Below are positions 14,404 to 20,805 of a stretch of DNA of 20,805 nt, piece after piece; within the stretch, counting starts at the first letter, position 1, and each line of letters starts with the position of its first letter. The translations under genes and the position numbers were made by a program. Source of the DNA: CAYVBN01 sp964538565 (lineage in GTDB: Bacteria > Pseudomonadota > Alphaproteobacteria > Rhizobiales > Xanthobacteraceae); NCBI GenBank assembly GCA_964538565.1, contig CAZIGW010000052.1:1-20805 (forward strand), given 5' to 3'. The notes under the pieces are model-generated. The model was given only the letters and a program-made list of their open reading frames with translations. It was not told where the DNA came from and did no database searches.

Positions 14404-15033
14404 TCACACCGTCGCGGCGCTCATCCAGCCGAAGTGCACCGGATAGCCTTCGCCGGCGAGCATCGCCATCGTCTCGTAGAGCGGCAGGCCGACCACGTTG
14501 GTGTAGGAGCCGACGATCTTCACCACGAAGGTGCCGGCGAGCCCCTGCACCGCGTAGCCGCCGGCCTTGCCGCGCCATTCGCCGGAGGCGAGGTAGGCCT
14601 CGATGTCCTCGTCGGAGAGCCGCTTGAAGCGCACGCGCGTCTCCACCAGGCGCTGGCGGAAGCCCTCCTTCGGAGTCACGAGACACACCGCGGTGTAGAC
14701 GCGGTGGTTGCGGCCGGAGAGCAGGCGCAGGCACTGCGCGGCCTCGTCGAGCAGCTCGGCCTTGGGCAGGATGCGCCGCCCGACCGCCACCACGGTGTCG
14801 GCCGCGACGATGTAGGCGCCGCGCAGCTCCTCGTCGACGCGCACCGCCTCGAGCGCGGCATCCGCCTTCACGCGCGCCAGCCGGTTGGCGTTGGCGCGCG
14901 GCAGCTCGCCCTTGAGCGGCGTTTCGTCGACCTCGGTCGGCCGCAGGGCGTCCGGCTCGATGCCGGCCTGGTTGACCAGCGAGAGGCGGCGGGGCGAGCC
15001 CGAGGCGAGAACGAATTTCGGCCGGCCGATCAT
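14404..15033 (-). CDS. maf: Maf-family nucleoside triphosphate pyrophosphatase
   Basis: A 209-residue protein with the Maf motif FVLASGSPRRLSLVNQAGI (residues 7-25), the PTEVDETP segment, the conserved AADTVVAVGRRILPKA (79-94), KAGGYAVQGLAGTFV (155-169) and the final GSYTNVVGLPLYE. Maf proteins hydrolyse non-canonical or canonical NTPs to NMPs and pyrophosphate, and are linked to septum control. The gene is 58 bases downstream of infA on the same strand and belongs to the conserved infA-maf-yacG series. Confidence 0.95.
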   Translation of the reverse strand: MIGRPKFVLASGSPRRLSLVNQAGIEPDALRPTEVDETPLKGELPRANANRLARVKADAALEAVRVDEELRGAYIVAADTVVAVGRRILPKAELLDEAAQCLRLLSGRNHRVYTAVCLVTPKEGFRQRLVETRVRFKRLSDEDIEAYLASGEWRGKAGGYAVQGLAGTFVVKIVGSYTNVVGLPLYETMAMLAGEGYPVHFGWMSAATV

Positions 15034-15091
15034 GAACTGCGCGTTCGGGCTGGGGCGAGGATCGCCCGGGTTGAGGGCGAGGCGGCAACGC

Positions 15092-15310
15092 TCACTTGAA
15101 GCGATAGGTGATGCGACCCTTGGTCAAATCGTACGGCGTCATCTCGACCAGCACCTTGTCCCCGGCGAGAACCCGGATGCGGTTCTTGCGCATGCGTCCG
15201 GCCGTATGCGCGATGATCTCATGGTCGTTCTCGAGCTTGACCCGGAAGGTGGCGTTCGGGAGCAGTTCCGTCACGACACCGGGAAATTCCAGCAGTTCTT
15301 CCTTCGCCAT
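15092..15310 (-). CDS. infA: Translation initiation factor IF-1
   Basis: A 72-residue protein, the standard IF-1 length, made of one S1/OB domain. It reads MAKEELLEFPGVVTELLPNA and contains the highly conserved AHTAGRMRKNRIRVLAGDKV and EMTPYDLTKGRITYR. IF-1 binds the A site of the 30S subunit during initiation. It lies between the phosphatase gene upstream (182-base gap, probably with its own promoter) and maf downstream. Confidence 0.98.
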   Translation of the reverse strand: MAKEELLEFPGVVTELLPNATFRVKLENDHEIIAHTAGRMRKNRIRVLAGDKVLVEMTPYDLTKGRITYRFK

Positions 15311-15492
15311 CGATATCCAGTCGCTCGATGCCCGGCCGCCATATGGCCGCCGGGCCAGGTTGCGTGCCGAGGTGGATGATGGGCGCGGAACCTAGCGGAA
15401 TCGGCGCTGCTCCACAACCGCGAAGCTGTCCACAACCCGGCGAGCCGGAACGCGTTCGTCGGCCGCACCGACGCGCCGCCTCGCGCTCGGGG

Positions 15493-15957
15493 TCACTCGT
15501 TGCCGCCCGGCCGCCAGCCGAATCGTTCCTTGATGCGCTGCATCAATTGATCGCGCAGCGCCCGGTAGGCGTCGAGCCGCTGCTCGCGCGTGTGTCCGAC
15601 GTCGGAGGGATCGGCGGTCGGCCAGTACTCGACGTCGGCGGCGAGCGTGCGGGTCAATTCCAACGCCTTGTGATGGGCTTCGGGCGAGAGCGTGACGATG
15701 AGGTCGAAGCTCAGGCCTTCTTCCTCCTCCAAGTCCTCGAACGTCATCGGCCGGTGCTTGCCGATGTCGAGGCCGATCTCCTCCATCACGGCGACCGCGA
15801 ACGGATCGAGCTCGCCGCGCCGCACGCCGGCCGAGCCCACGTAGGCGGTGCGCCCGAACAAATGGCGGAACAGGCCGGCCGCCATCGGCGAGCGCAGCGA
15901 GTTGAGCCCGCACGCGAACAGAACCGCCTGCGGGCGCCCGGCACGCGGCGCCGTCAT
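15493..15957 (-). CDS. Low-molecular-weight tyrosine phosphatase / arsenate reductase-family protein
   Basis: A 154-residue protein. The P-loop is CGLNSLRS (Cys16-X5-Arg22-Ser), as in the LMW protein tyrosine phosphatase/ArsC thioredoxin-coupled family. The DPSD motif near WPTADPSD supplies the usual catalytic aspartate. The start ATG at 15957 has GAAGGGGGA upstream and lies 7 bases after the UPF0262 stop, so it is in the hisD operon. This gene is a standard member of the hisD–UPF0262–phosphatase–infA series of Hyphomicrobiales, which argues for a general cellular role and not arsenic resistance; no other ars gene is near. Confidence 0.9.
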   Translation of the reverse strand: MTAPRAGRPQAVLFACGLNSLRSPMAAGLFRHLFGRTAYVGSAGVRRGELDPFAVAVMEEIGLDIGKHRPMTFEDLEEEEGLSFDLIVTLSPEAHHKALELTRTLAADVEYWPTADPSDVGHTREQRLDAYRALRDQLMQRIKERFGWRPGGNE

Positions 15958-15964
15958 TCCCCCT

Positions 15965-16462
15965 TCACCCCTTCCAGTGCAGCACGGTGATCAGCGTGAA
16001 CAGCCGCCGGGCGGTGTCGAAGTCGATGCTGATCTTGCCTTCGAGACGTTTCCTCAGGAGCTCCGAGCCGTCGTTGTGCAGCGCGCGTCGGCCCATGTCG
16101 ATCGCCTCGATCTGGGCCGGGCTCGCGCTGCGGATCGCCCGGTAGTAGCTCTCGCACATAATGAAATAGTCCTTCACGATGCGCCGGAACGGCGTCAGCG
16201 AGAGATGATGCGCCACGATGGGCGTGCCGTCGGTGAGGCGGATGTCGAACACGAGGCGGCGGTCGGCGATGGCGAGATGCAGGGTGAACGGTCCGCCGTC
16301 GTGGCCCGCAGGACAGAATTCGTTCTCTTCGAGCAGATCGTAGATCGCGACCGCGCGTTCATGCTCGACGTCCGGGCCCGAGCGCCCGATCGAGCCCTCG
16401 TCGAGCGTCACCTTGACGAGGCGCCGTCGACCGTCGCCGCCGGGATCGCTCGCGCCCGTCAT
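15965..16462 (-). CDS. UPF0262 family protein
   Basis: A 165-residue protein matching the UPF0262 family, which is found mainly in Alphaproteobacteria and has no established function. Recognisable segments are RLVKVTLDEGSIGRSGPDVEHERAVAIYDLLEEN (14-47), HHLSLTPFRRIVKDYFIMCESYYRAIR (85-111), IEAIDMGRRALHNDGSELLRKRL and IDFDTARRLFTLITVLHWKG at the end. The start ATG at 16462 overlaps the hisD stop (16459-16461), indicating translational coupling. The frame is open upstream into hisD on another register, but that part is a shadow. Confidence 0.9.
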   Translation of the reverse strand: MTGASDPGGDGRRRLVKVTLDEGSIGRSGPDVEHERAVAIYDLLEENEFCPAGHDGGPFTLHLAIADRRLVFDIRLTDGTPIVAHHLSLTPFRRIVKDYFIMCESYYRAIRSASPAQIEAIDMGRRALHNDGSELLRKRLEGKISIDFDTARRLFTLITVLHWKG

Positions 16463-17751
16463 CGGTTGAGGCGGATCGCCACCGAGCGGGCGTGCGCGTC
16501 GAGCCCCTCGGCCTCGCCGAGCGCGATCGCCGCCCCCGACAACGCGCGCAACTGCTCCGGCCCGCAGCGCAGGATCGAGGTGCGCTTCATGAAATCGAGC
16601 ACGCCGAGCCCGGAGGAGAAGCGCGCCGAGCGCGCCGTCGGCAGCACGTGGTTGGAGCCCGCCACGTAGTCGCCGATCGCCTCCGGGGTGTGGCCGCCGA
16701 GAAAGATCGCCCCGGTGTTGCGGATCCTGCCGGCGAGCCGCTCGGCGTCGGCGGCCGCGATTTCCAGATGCTCGGGCGCGACCGCGTCGACGAGCGGCGC
16801 CGCGGCCTCGAGATCCTCGACCAGGATGATCGCCCCGTAGTCGCGCCACGCGGCGGCGGCGACCTTGCCGCGCGGCAGCGTCGCAAGCTGCGCTTCTACC
16901 GCCTTCTCGACCTCGCGCGCGAGGGCCGCGTCGTCGGTCACGAGGATCGACTGCGCGGCGACATCGTGCTCGGCCTGCGCCAGAAGGTCGGCCGCGATCC
17001 AGTCGGGATTGGCGTTCCGGTCGGCGAGGATCAGCACTTCGGACGGACCGGCGATCATGTCGATGCCGACCTTGCCGAACACGAGACGCTTGGCCGCCGC
17101 CACGTAGGCGTTGCCGGGACCGACGATCTTGTCGACCGGCCGGATCGATTCCGTGCCGTGTGCGAGCGCCGCGACCGCCTGCGCACCGCCGATGCGGTAG
17201 ATCTCGTCGACGCCGGCGAGCTTCGCCGCGGCGAGCACCAGCGGATTGAGCTTGCCGTCGGGCGCCGGCACCACCATGACGAGCCGCGCGACGCCGGCGA
17301 CCTTCGCCGGAACGGCGTTCATCAGCACGGACGACGGATAGGCGGCGGTGCCGCCCGGCACGTAGAGCCCGACCGCCTCGATCGCGCTCCAGCGGTAGCC
17401 GAGCTCGACCCCGAGCGCGTCCGTGAAGCGGTCGTCCTTCGGCAATTGGCGGCGGTGATAGGCCTCGATGCGCTCGCGCGCGAAAGCAAGCGCCTCGCGC
17501 GCCGCCCGGTCGCAGGCGCCCGTCGCGGCGTCGATCTCGGCAGCCCCCACACGCAGGCCGACGGCCGAGAGATCGACGCGATCGAAGCGCGCGGTGAGTT
17601 CGAACAGCGCCCGGTCGCCGCGCGCGATCACGTCGGCGATCACCGCGCGCACGACATCTTCGACATCCTGCGCGGCTTCGCGCTTGGCGGCCAGAAAGGC
17701 GCGGAATCGATCGGCAAAGTCGGCGCTGCGGCTGTCGAGGCGGATCGGCAT
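16459..17751 (-). CDS. hisD: Histidinol dehydrogenase
   Basis: A 430-residue protein of usual HisD length. It catalyses the last two steps of histidine synthesis, L-histidinol to L-histidine with two NAD+. Visible motifs are GLYVPGGTAAYPSSVLMN, GGAQAVAALAHGTESI, VDKIVGPGNAYVAAAKR, IDMIAGPSEVLI and LLAQAEHD (Gln and His zinc ligands). Further on are APEHLEI, GDYVAGSNHVLPT with the zinc Asp, and EGLDAHARSVAIRLN with the final zinc His. Start ATG 17751 (MPIRLD) was preferred to an upstream in-frame start at 17796, whose extra 15 residues are not conserved. It heads a tight series with UPF0262 and the phosphatase gene; no other his gene is in the window. Confidence 0.97.
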   Translation of the reverse strand: MPIRLDSRSADFADRFRAFLAAKREAAQDVEDVVRAVIADVIARGDRALFELTARFDRVDLSAVGLRVGAAEIDAATGACDRAAREALAFARERIEAYHRRQLPKDDRFTDALGVELGYRWSAIEAVGLYVPGGTAAYPSSVLMNAVPAKVAGVARLVMVVPAPDGKLNPLVLAAAKLAGVDEIYRIGGAQAVAALAHGTESIRPVDKIVGPGNAYVAAAKRLVFGKVGIDMIAGPSEVLILADRNANPDWIAADLLAQAEHDVAAQSILVTDDAALAREVEKAVEAQLATLPRGKVAAAAWRDYGAIILVEDLEAAAPLVDAVAPEHLEIAAADAERLAGRIRNTGAIFLGGHTPEAIGDYVAGSNHVLPTARSARFSSGLGVLDFMKRTSILRCGPEQLRALSGAAIALGEAEGLDAHARSVAIRLNR

Positions 17752-17898
17752 GGCGTCATCCCGCCCGGGGACGGGAGCGCCCCGGTCGAGGGTCAATGAC
17801 GCGCCGCGGCAGGCGCGTCAACCCTGCGTGGCAATCAAACGGCGAGCCGGATGCCGAGGGCGGGCGCCCGGCCGGGAAGACGTCGGGGGCCCGCGCGG

Positions 17899-18354
17899 TC
17901 AGGCCGGCTTTGCCCGGAGCATCTCTTCGGCGTGCGCCGGGCACACGGCCGTGGGCCAGACCGGGCCGAGATCGGACAGTTCGCACTCGAGGCACTCGAC
18001 CTCGAGCCGCAGCGCGGCACCGCCCGAGAAGATCAAGGTCACCGTGCCGCCGGGCGGGTCATTCTCGGCGAATTCGACCGCGAGCAGATTGAGCACGAGA
18101 TTCTTGTCGGACGAGCAGACGTTCCGGCATTTGACGGCGCTGACGCGGTCGAACCGCAAGGCAGAGCGGCGGCGCTGGTAACCGGGCGTGGCGTATGCGG
18201 CGCCTTCCCAGTCGAAGCGATTGAGCGCGACGACGAACCGCCTTTCCGTCGGCCGCCACAGGACATCGGAGACCTTCACGACCGCGTCCTGCAGATGGGT
18301 CGAAATCACCTCGAGATCGTCCCGGTCGAGAGCGATGAGCTTGAGCGGATCCAT
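17899..18354 (-). CDS. DUF2948 family protein
   Basis: A 151-residue protein starting MDPLKLIALDRDDLEVISTHLQDAV, as DUF2948 members do, with KVSDVLWRPTERRFVVALNRFDWE, YQRRRSALRFDRVSAVKCRN and the C-terminal ALRLEVECLECELSDLGPVWPT. The family is restricted mostly to Alphaproteobacteria and lies upstream of hisD; its function is not known. Start ATG 18354 fits the family; another in-frame ATG at 18390 would add twelve unconserved residues. The gap to hisD is 147 bases. In many relatives murA precedes it, but here a DUF4282 gene on the other strand does. Confidence 0.88.
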   Translation of the reverse strand: MDPLKLIALDRDDLEVISTHLQDAVVKVSDVLWRPTERRFVVALNRFDWEGAAYATPGYQRRRSALRFDRVSAVKCRNVCSSDKNLVLNLLAVEFAENDPPGGTVTLIFSGGAALRLEVECLECELSDLGPVWPTAVCPAHAEEMLRAKPA

Positions 18355-18792
18355 GGGACACACCCGCAACGGCCTGAATCGGATGGGCAATAGTTATGAA
18401 GACGGCGGCCGCGGCGCAAGACGCTCGTGATCAACAAGTCGGGTCGGACGCGGCCCGCGGCGGGGTGCCGATCCGTGCGCCACCGCGGCTGCGAGGGGAC
18501 CGGCGCCCGGCCTCGGGCGGAAGAAGCGACCGCAACCGGACGCCCTCCGCCGAGCACAGCGGCCGTGCGTCCTCGCGATGCGCGCAAGGGCCGGAGGGGC
18601 CCGCCGATCCGCATTTGCGGCAAGCGAAAATCGCGGCGCCCGGCGAGGCCGGTGCGGGGCGGGACGCTCAGTGACCGGAGGAGGCTAAGTGTGCAGTCTC
18701 GCGCGCCTGCGGTGGGGTCGCGGCACAGGCCATCCTCTCGACGCCAATTGCGTAAGTCCTGTTCCCACGGCTTCGATTCAACAGGAGGACCT
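18355..18792. other. Intergenic region between DUF2948 and DUF4282 genes
   Basis: About 440 bases between two divergently transcribed genes. It must hold both promoters, but I saw no convincing -35/-10 pair. Frames are open owing to high GC and give Arg/Pro-rich translations without family features. A plus-strand frame from 18427 runs in register into the DUF4282 gene, but the strong ribosome-binding site at 18784 shows the true start is later. Confidence 0.45.
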
Positions 18793-19083
18793 ATGTTCGA
18801 TTTTCGTGATCTGTTCCAATGGGAACGCTTTATCACGCCGTCGATCATCAAACTCTTCTACATGCTGGCGGTCGTCATCGTGGTCCTCTACGGCCTCGCC
18901 GGCATGGTGTCCTCGCTGGTGACGATGGCGGTCAACCCGTTTGCCGGACTGGTGGCGATAATCGGCAGCCTGCTCGGCGCAGTCTTCGGAATCTTTCTCG
19001 CCCGCATCCTGGCCGAGTTCGTGCTGATCGTCTTCCGCATCAATGAGCACCTCGGCGCCATCCGCCACCGCGGCGAGATGTAG
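18793..19083 (+). CDS. DUF4282 domain small membrane protein
   Basis: A 96-residue protein opening MFDFRDLFQWERFITPSIIKLFYML, the DUF4282 signature (short 'FRxFxxxxFItP' lead followed by membrane segments). Two hydrophobic segments are visible: about 21-43 and about 49-81, the second perhaps continuous with a Gly-rich turn. The C-terminus is short and charged (RINEHLGAIRHRGEM). The ATG at 18793 has AGGAGGA a few bases upstream. It is expected in the inner membrane; function unknown. It stands alone on the plus strand between DUF2948 and ychF, which are both on the minus strand. Confidence 0.83.
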   Translation: MFDFRDLFQWERFITPSIIKLFYMLAVVIVVLYGLAGMVSSLVTMAVNPFAGLVAIIGSLLGAVFGIFLARILAEFVLIVFRINEHLGAIRHRGEM

Positions 19084-19192
19084 GCGAGGCGCGGAATCTT
19101 CAGACAAGAGCAGCCGCGAACGGGAGCGCGGCAACCTGCCCGGCATCCTGACAGGATCCTGAGAAGCGTCGGCCGCGGACTGTCTTGACGGC

Positions 19193-20290
19193 TCAGGTGG
19201 CAAAGCGGAAGTGCATGACGTCGCCGTCCGCGACCACGTAGTCCTTCCCTTCGAGCCGCAGCTTCCCCGCTTCGCGCGCACCCGCCTCGCCGCCGCACGC
19301 CACGTAGTCCCCGTAGGCGATGGTCTCGGCGCGGATGAACCCGCGCTCGAAATCGGTGTGGATCACGCCGGCGGCCTGCGGCGCCCGCGTCCCGCGCGTG
19401 ACGGTCCAGGCGCGCGCCTCCTTGGGGCCGACGGTGAAGTAGGTGACGAGATCGAGCAGCGCGTAACCGGCGCGGATCAGCCGGTCGAGGCCGGCCTCCT
19501 CGAGCCCCACCGCGGCGAGATAGTCGGCGCGCTCCTCGGCGGGAAGCACCGCGATCTCCGACTCGATCTTCGCCGAGATGACGACGCTGCCGGCGCCTTC
19601 CGCGCGCGCCCGCTCTTCCACCTGCCGCGAATAGCGGTTGCCGGTCGCAGCCGACGCCTCCTCGACGTTGCACACGTAGAGCACGGGCTTCGAGGTAAGC
19701 AGGCCGAGCAGACGGAACGTCTTCTCCTCCTCGGGCTTGCGCGCGAGCAGGCGCGCCGGCTTCCCCTCGCGCAGGAGTGCGAGCGCGCGCTGCACGAGAT
19801 CGAGCAGTTCGCGGGATTCCTTGTCGCCGCCGCGCGCCTTCTTCTCCAGTCCGTCGACGCGCCGTTCGAGGCTGTCGAGGTCGGCAAGCATCAATTCGGT
19901 CTCGATGGTCTCGATGTCGGCGGCCGGGTCGACGCGGCCCTCGACGTGCGTGACGTCGGTGTCCTCGAAGCAGCGCACGACGTGTGCGATGGCGTCGACC
20001 TCGCGGATGTTGGCCAGGAACTGGTTGCCGAGCCCCTCGCCCTTGGAAGCGCCGCGCACCAGCCCGGCGATGTCGACGAAGGTGAGTCGCGTCGGCACCA
20101 CCTGGGCCGAGCGCGCGAGCGCCGCCAGCGCCTCGAGCCGCGGGTCGGGCACCGCCACCTCGCCGACGTTCGGCTCGATGGTGCAGAATGGATAGTTCGC
20201 CGCCTGCGCGGCCGCCGTCGCGGTCAGCGCGTTGAAGAGCGTCGACTTGCCGACGTTCGGCAGACCGACGATACCGCATCTGAATCCCAT
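19193..20290 (-). CDS. ychF: Redox-regulated ATPase YchF (Obg-family)
   Basis: A 365-residue protein of full YchF length. The P-loop is GLPNVGKSTLFNALT (residues 9-23). NYPFCTIEPNVGEVAVPDPRLE follows (about 36-57), then the G3 region TFVDIAGLVRGASKGEGLGNQFLANIREVDAI, and NVEE in place of the usual NKxD, the change that makes YchF prefer ATP to GTP. The C-terminal TGS domain contains YFTVGPKEARAWTVTRGTRAPQAAGVIHTDFERGFIRAE. The protein binds ribosomes and takes part in stress responses. It lies 30 bases downstream of pth on the same strand; pth-ychF is a common pair. Confidence 0.97.
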   Translation of the reverse strand: MGFRCGIVGLPNVGKSTLFNALTATAAAQAANYPFCTIEPNVGEVAVPDPRLEALAALARSAQVVPTRLTFVDIAGLVRGASKGEGLGNQFLANIREVDAIAHVVRCFEDTDVTHVEGRVDPAADIETIETELMLADLDSLERRVDGLEKKARGGDKESRELLDLVQRALALLREGKPARLLARKPEEEKTFRLLGLLTSKPVLYVCNVEEASAATGNRYSRQVEERARAEGAGSVVISAKIESEIAVLPAEERADYLAAVGLEEAGLDRLIRAGYALLDLVTYFTVGPKEARAWTVTRGTRAPQAAGVIHTDFERGFIRAETIAYGDYVACGGEAGAREAGKLRLEGKDYVVADGDVMHFRFAT

Positions 20291-20320
20291 GAACCGTCCC
20301 GCCTGTCTTCCGGCGCACCG

Positions 20321-20805
20321 TCAATCGGTGTCGTCGGAATTCTTCTCCTCGCCGAAGCCCTTCGCTTGCATGGCCAGGTGCACCTTGTTCTGGAAGGTCG
20401 CGTCCTGCCCCTTGGCCAGGAGCGCGGCGTTCTCGGCGATGATGTCGCACAGCGCCTCGACCCAGGGGCGGTCCCTCTTGGCGAAGTCGCTGAGCACGTG
20501 GATCTGCACGAACTCCTTCACGCCCGGATGGCCGACGCCGATGCGCACGCGGCGATAGTCATTGCCGATCGCGCCGGAGATCGAGCGCAGCCCGTTGTGC
20601 CCGGCGCTGCCGCCCCCGGTCTTCACCCGCACCTTTCCGGGCGGCAGGTCGATCTCGTCGTGCACCACCACCACGTCGCCGAGCGCAAGCTTGTAGAAAT
20701 GCTGCGCCTCCGCCACCGCCCGGCCGGATTCGTTCATGTAGGTCTCGGGCTTGAGCAGCATCACGCGCTCGCCGCCGATCGTTCCCTCCGCGGTTGCCGC
20801 CTGAA
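20321..20805 (-). CDS. pth: Peptidyl-tRNA hydrolase (partial, 5' end outside window)
   Basis: The C-terminal 160 residues of Pth; the frame stays open to the right edge, where it reads QAATAEGTIGGERVMLLKPE, so the start and the catalytic His near residue 20 are missing. Visible active-site parts: the Asn of LLKPETYMNESG, the Asp of VVVHDEIDLPPGKVRVK and the His-Asn of GGGSAGHNGLRS. RVRIGVGHPG and VLSDFAKRDRP follow. Pth frees tRNA from peptidyl-tRNA dropped by ribosomes. The GTG at 20764 is an internal valine codon, not the start. The gene precedes ychF by 30 bases and is probably co-transcribed with it. Confidence 0.96.
   Translation of the reverse strand, partial: QAATAEGTIGGERVMLLKPETYMNESGRAVAEAQHFYKLALGDVVVVHDEIDLPPGKVRVKTGGGSAGHNGLRSISGAIGNDYRRVRIGVGHPGVKEFVQIHVLSDFAKRDRPWVEALCDIIAENAALLAKGQDATFQNKVHLAMQAKGFGEEKNSDDTD

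Noticed and set aside
13444..15099. A 551-codon open frame on the plus strand
   Set aside because: It covers yacG, the flavin reductase-family gene and maf in a wrong register or strand; the real genes have clear motifs and the frame does not.
15493..15957. Arsenate resistance gene arsC
   Set aside because: The fold and P-loop are shared by LMW phosphatases and ArsC, but the gene is part of the conserved hisD-infA series and no other ars gene is nearby.
1..20805. CRISPR arrays, rRNA genes, complete insertion sequences or prophage genes
   Set aside because: No regularly spaced repeats, rRNA signatures, transposases, integrases or phage structural genes were seen.

Overview
The window looks like a chromosomal segment of a high-GC alphaproteobacterium, most likely of the order Hyphomicrobiales (Rhizobiales). 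The right half carries a gene string typical of that group on the minus strand: DUF2948 – hisD – UPF0262 – low-molecular-weight phosphatase – infA – maf – yacG – tRNA-Phe. It is followed by the ychF – pth pair. The species cannot be named from sequence reading alone.

Layout. (1) 1-1268, minus: 5' part of a fusion gene with a dual-specificity-phosphatase-like domain (HCRGGLGR) and an ADP-ribosylglycohydrolase domain, running off the left edge. (2) 1269-1932: no intact gene, but on the plus strand the decayed remains of a HigA/ImmA-type antitoxin-metalloprotease, recognisable across three reading frames. (3) 1933-12335: a catabolic island-like cluster. A Bug/TctC-type solute-binding protein gene (minus) diverges from a plus-strand series: CoxG-like SRPBCC protein, FAD, 2Fe-2S and molybdopterin subunits of a xanthine-dehydrogenase-family hydroxylase, an IclR regulator, an enoyl-CoA hydratase/isomerase-family enzyme, a UbiD-family decarboxylase and a second Bug protein. 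(4) 12336-12810: no recognisable gene. (5) 12811-12886: tRNA-Phe(GAA), minus, with a good promoter and a GC-rich hairpin in its leader. (6) 12887-20805: core genes, with a flavin-reductase-family gene inserted between maf and yacG on the opposite strand and a small DUF4282 membrane protein.

How the cluster may work. The genes overlap or sit close together, and three copies of the same inverted repeat, TTCCG-N5-CGGAA, lie only in its control regions: two in the divergent promoter gap (3064-3078, 3193-3207) and one before ubiD (9363-9377). This spacing and symmetry resemble IclR-family operators, and an iclR gene is embedded in the cluster. My reading is that one regulator controls a pathway in which a carboxylic, probably aromatic or heteroaromatic, compound is bound outside the membrane by Bug proteins, hydroxylated by the Mo enzyme, decarboxylated by UbiD and processed as a CoA thioester by the hydratase-family enzyme. 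The enzyme-class set resembles furoate/furandicarboxylate degradation (Hmf), but the substrate is not shown by the sequence, and no CoA ligase, UbiX or Mo-cofactor maturation gene is in the window.

The cluster lies on the 3' side of tRNA-Phe, a common integration site, while conserved order resumes on the other side. No integrase or duplicated tRNA end is visible, so island status remains an inference.
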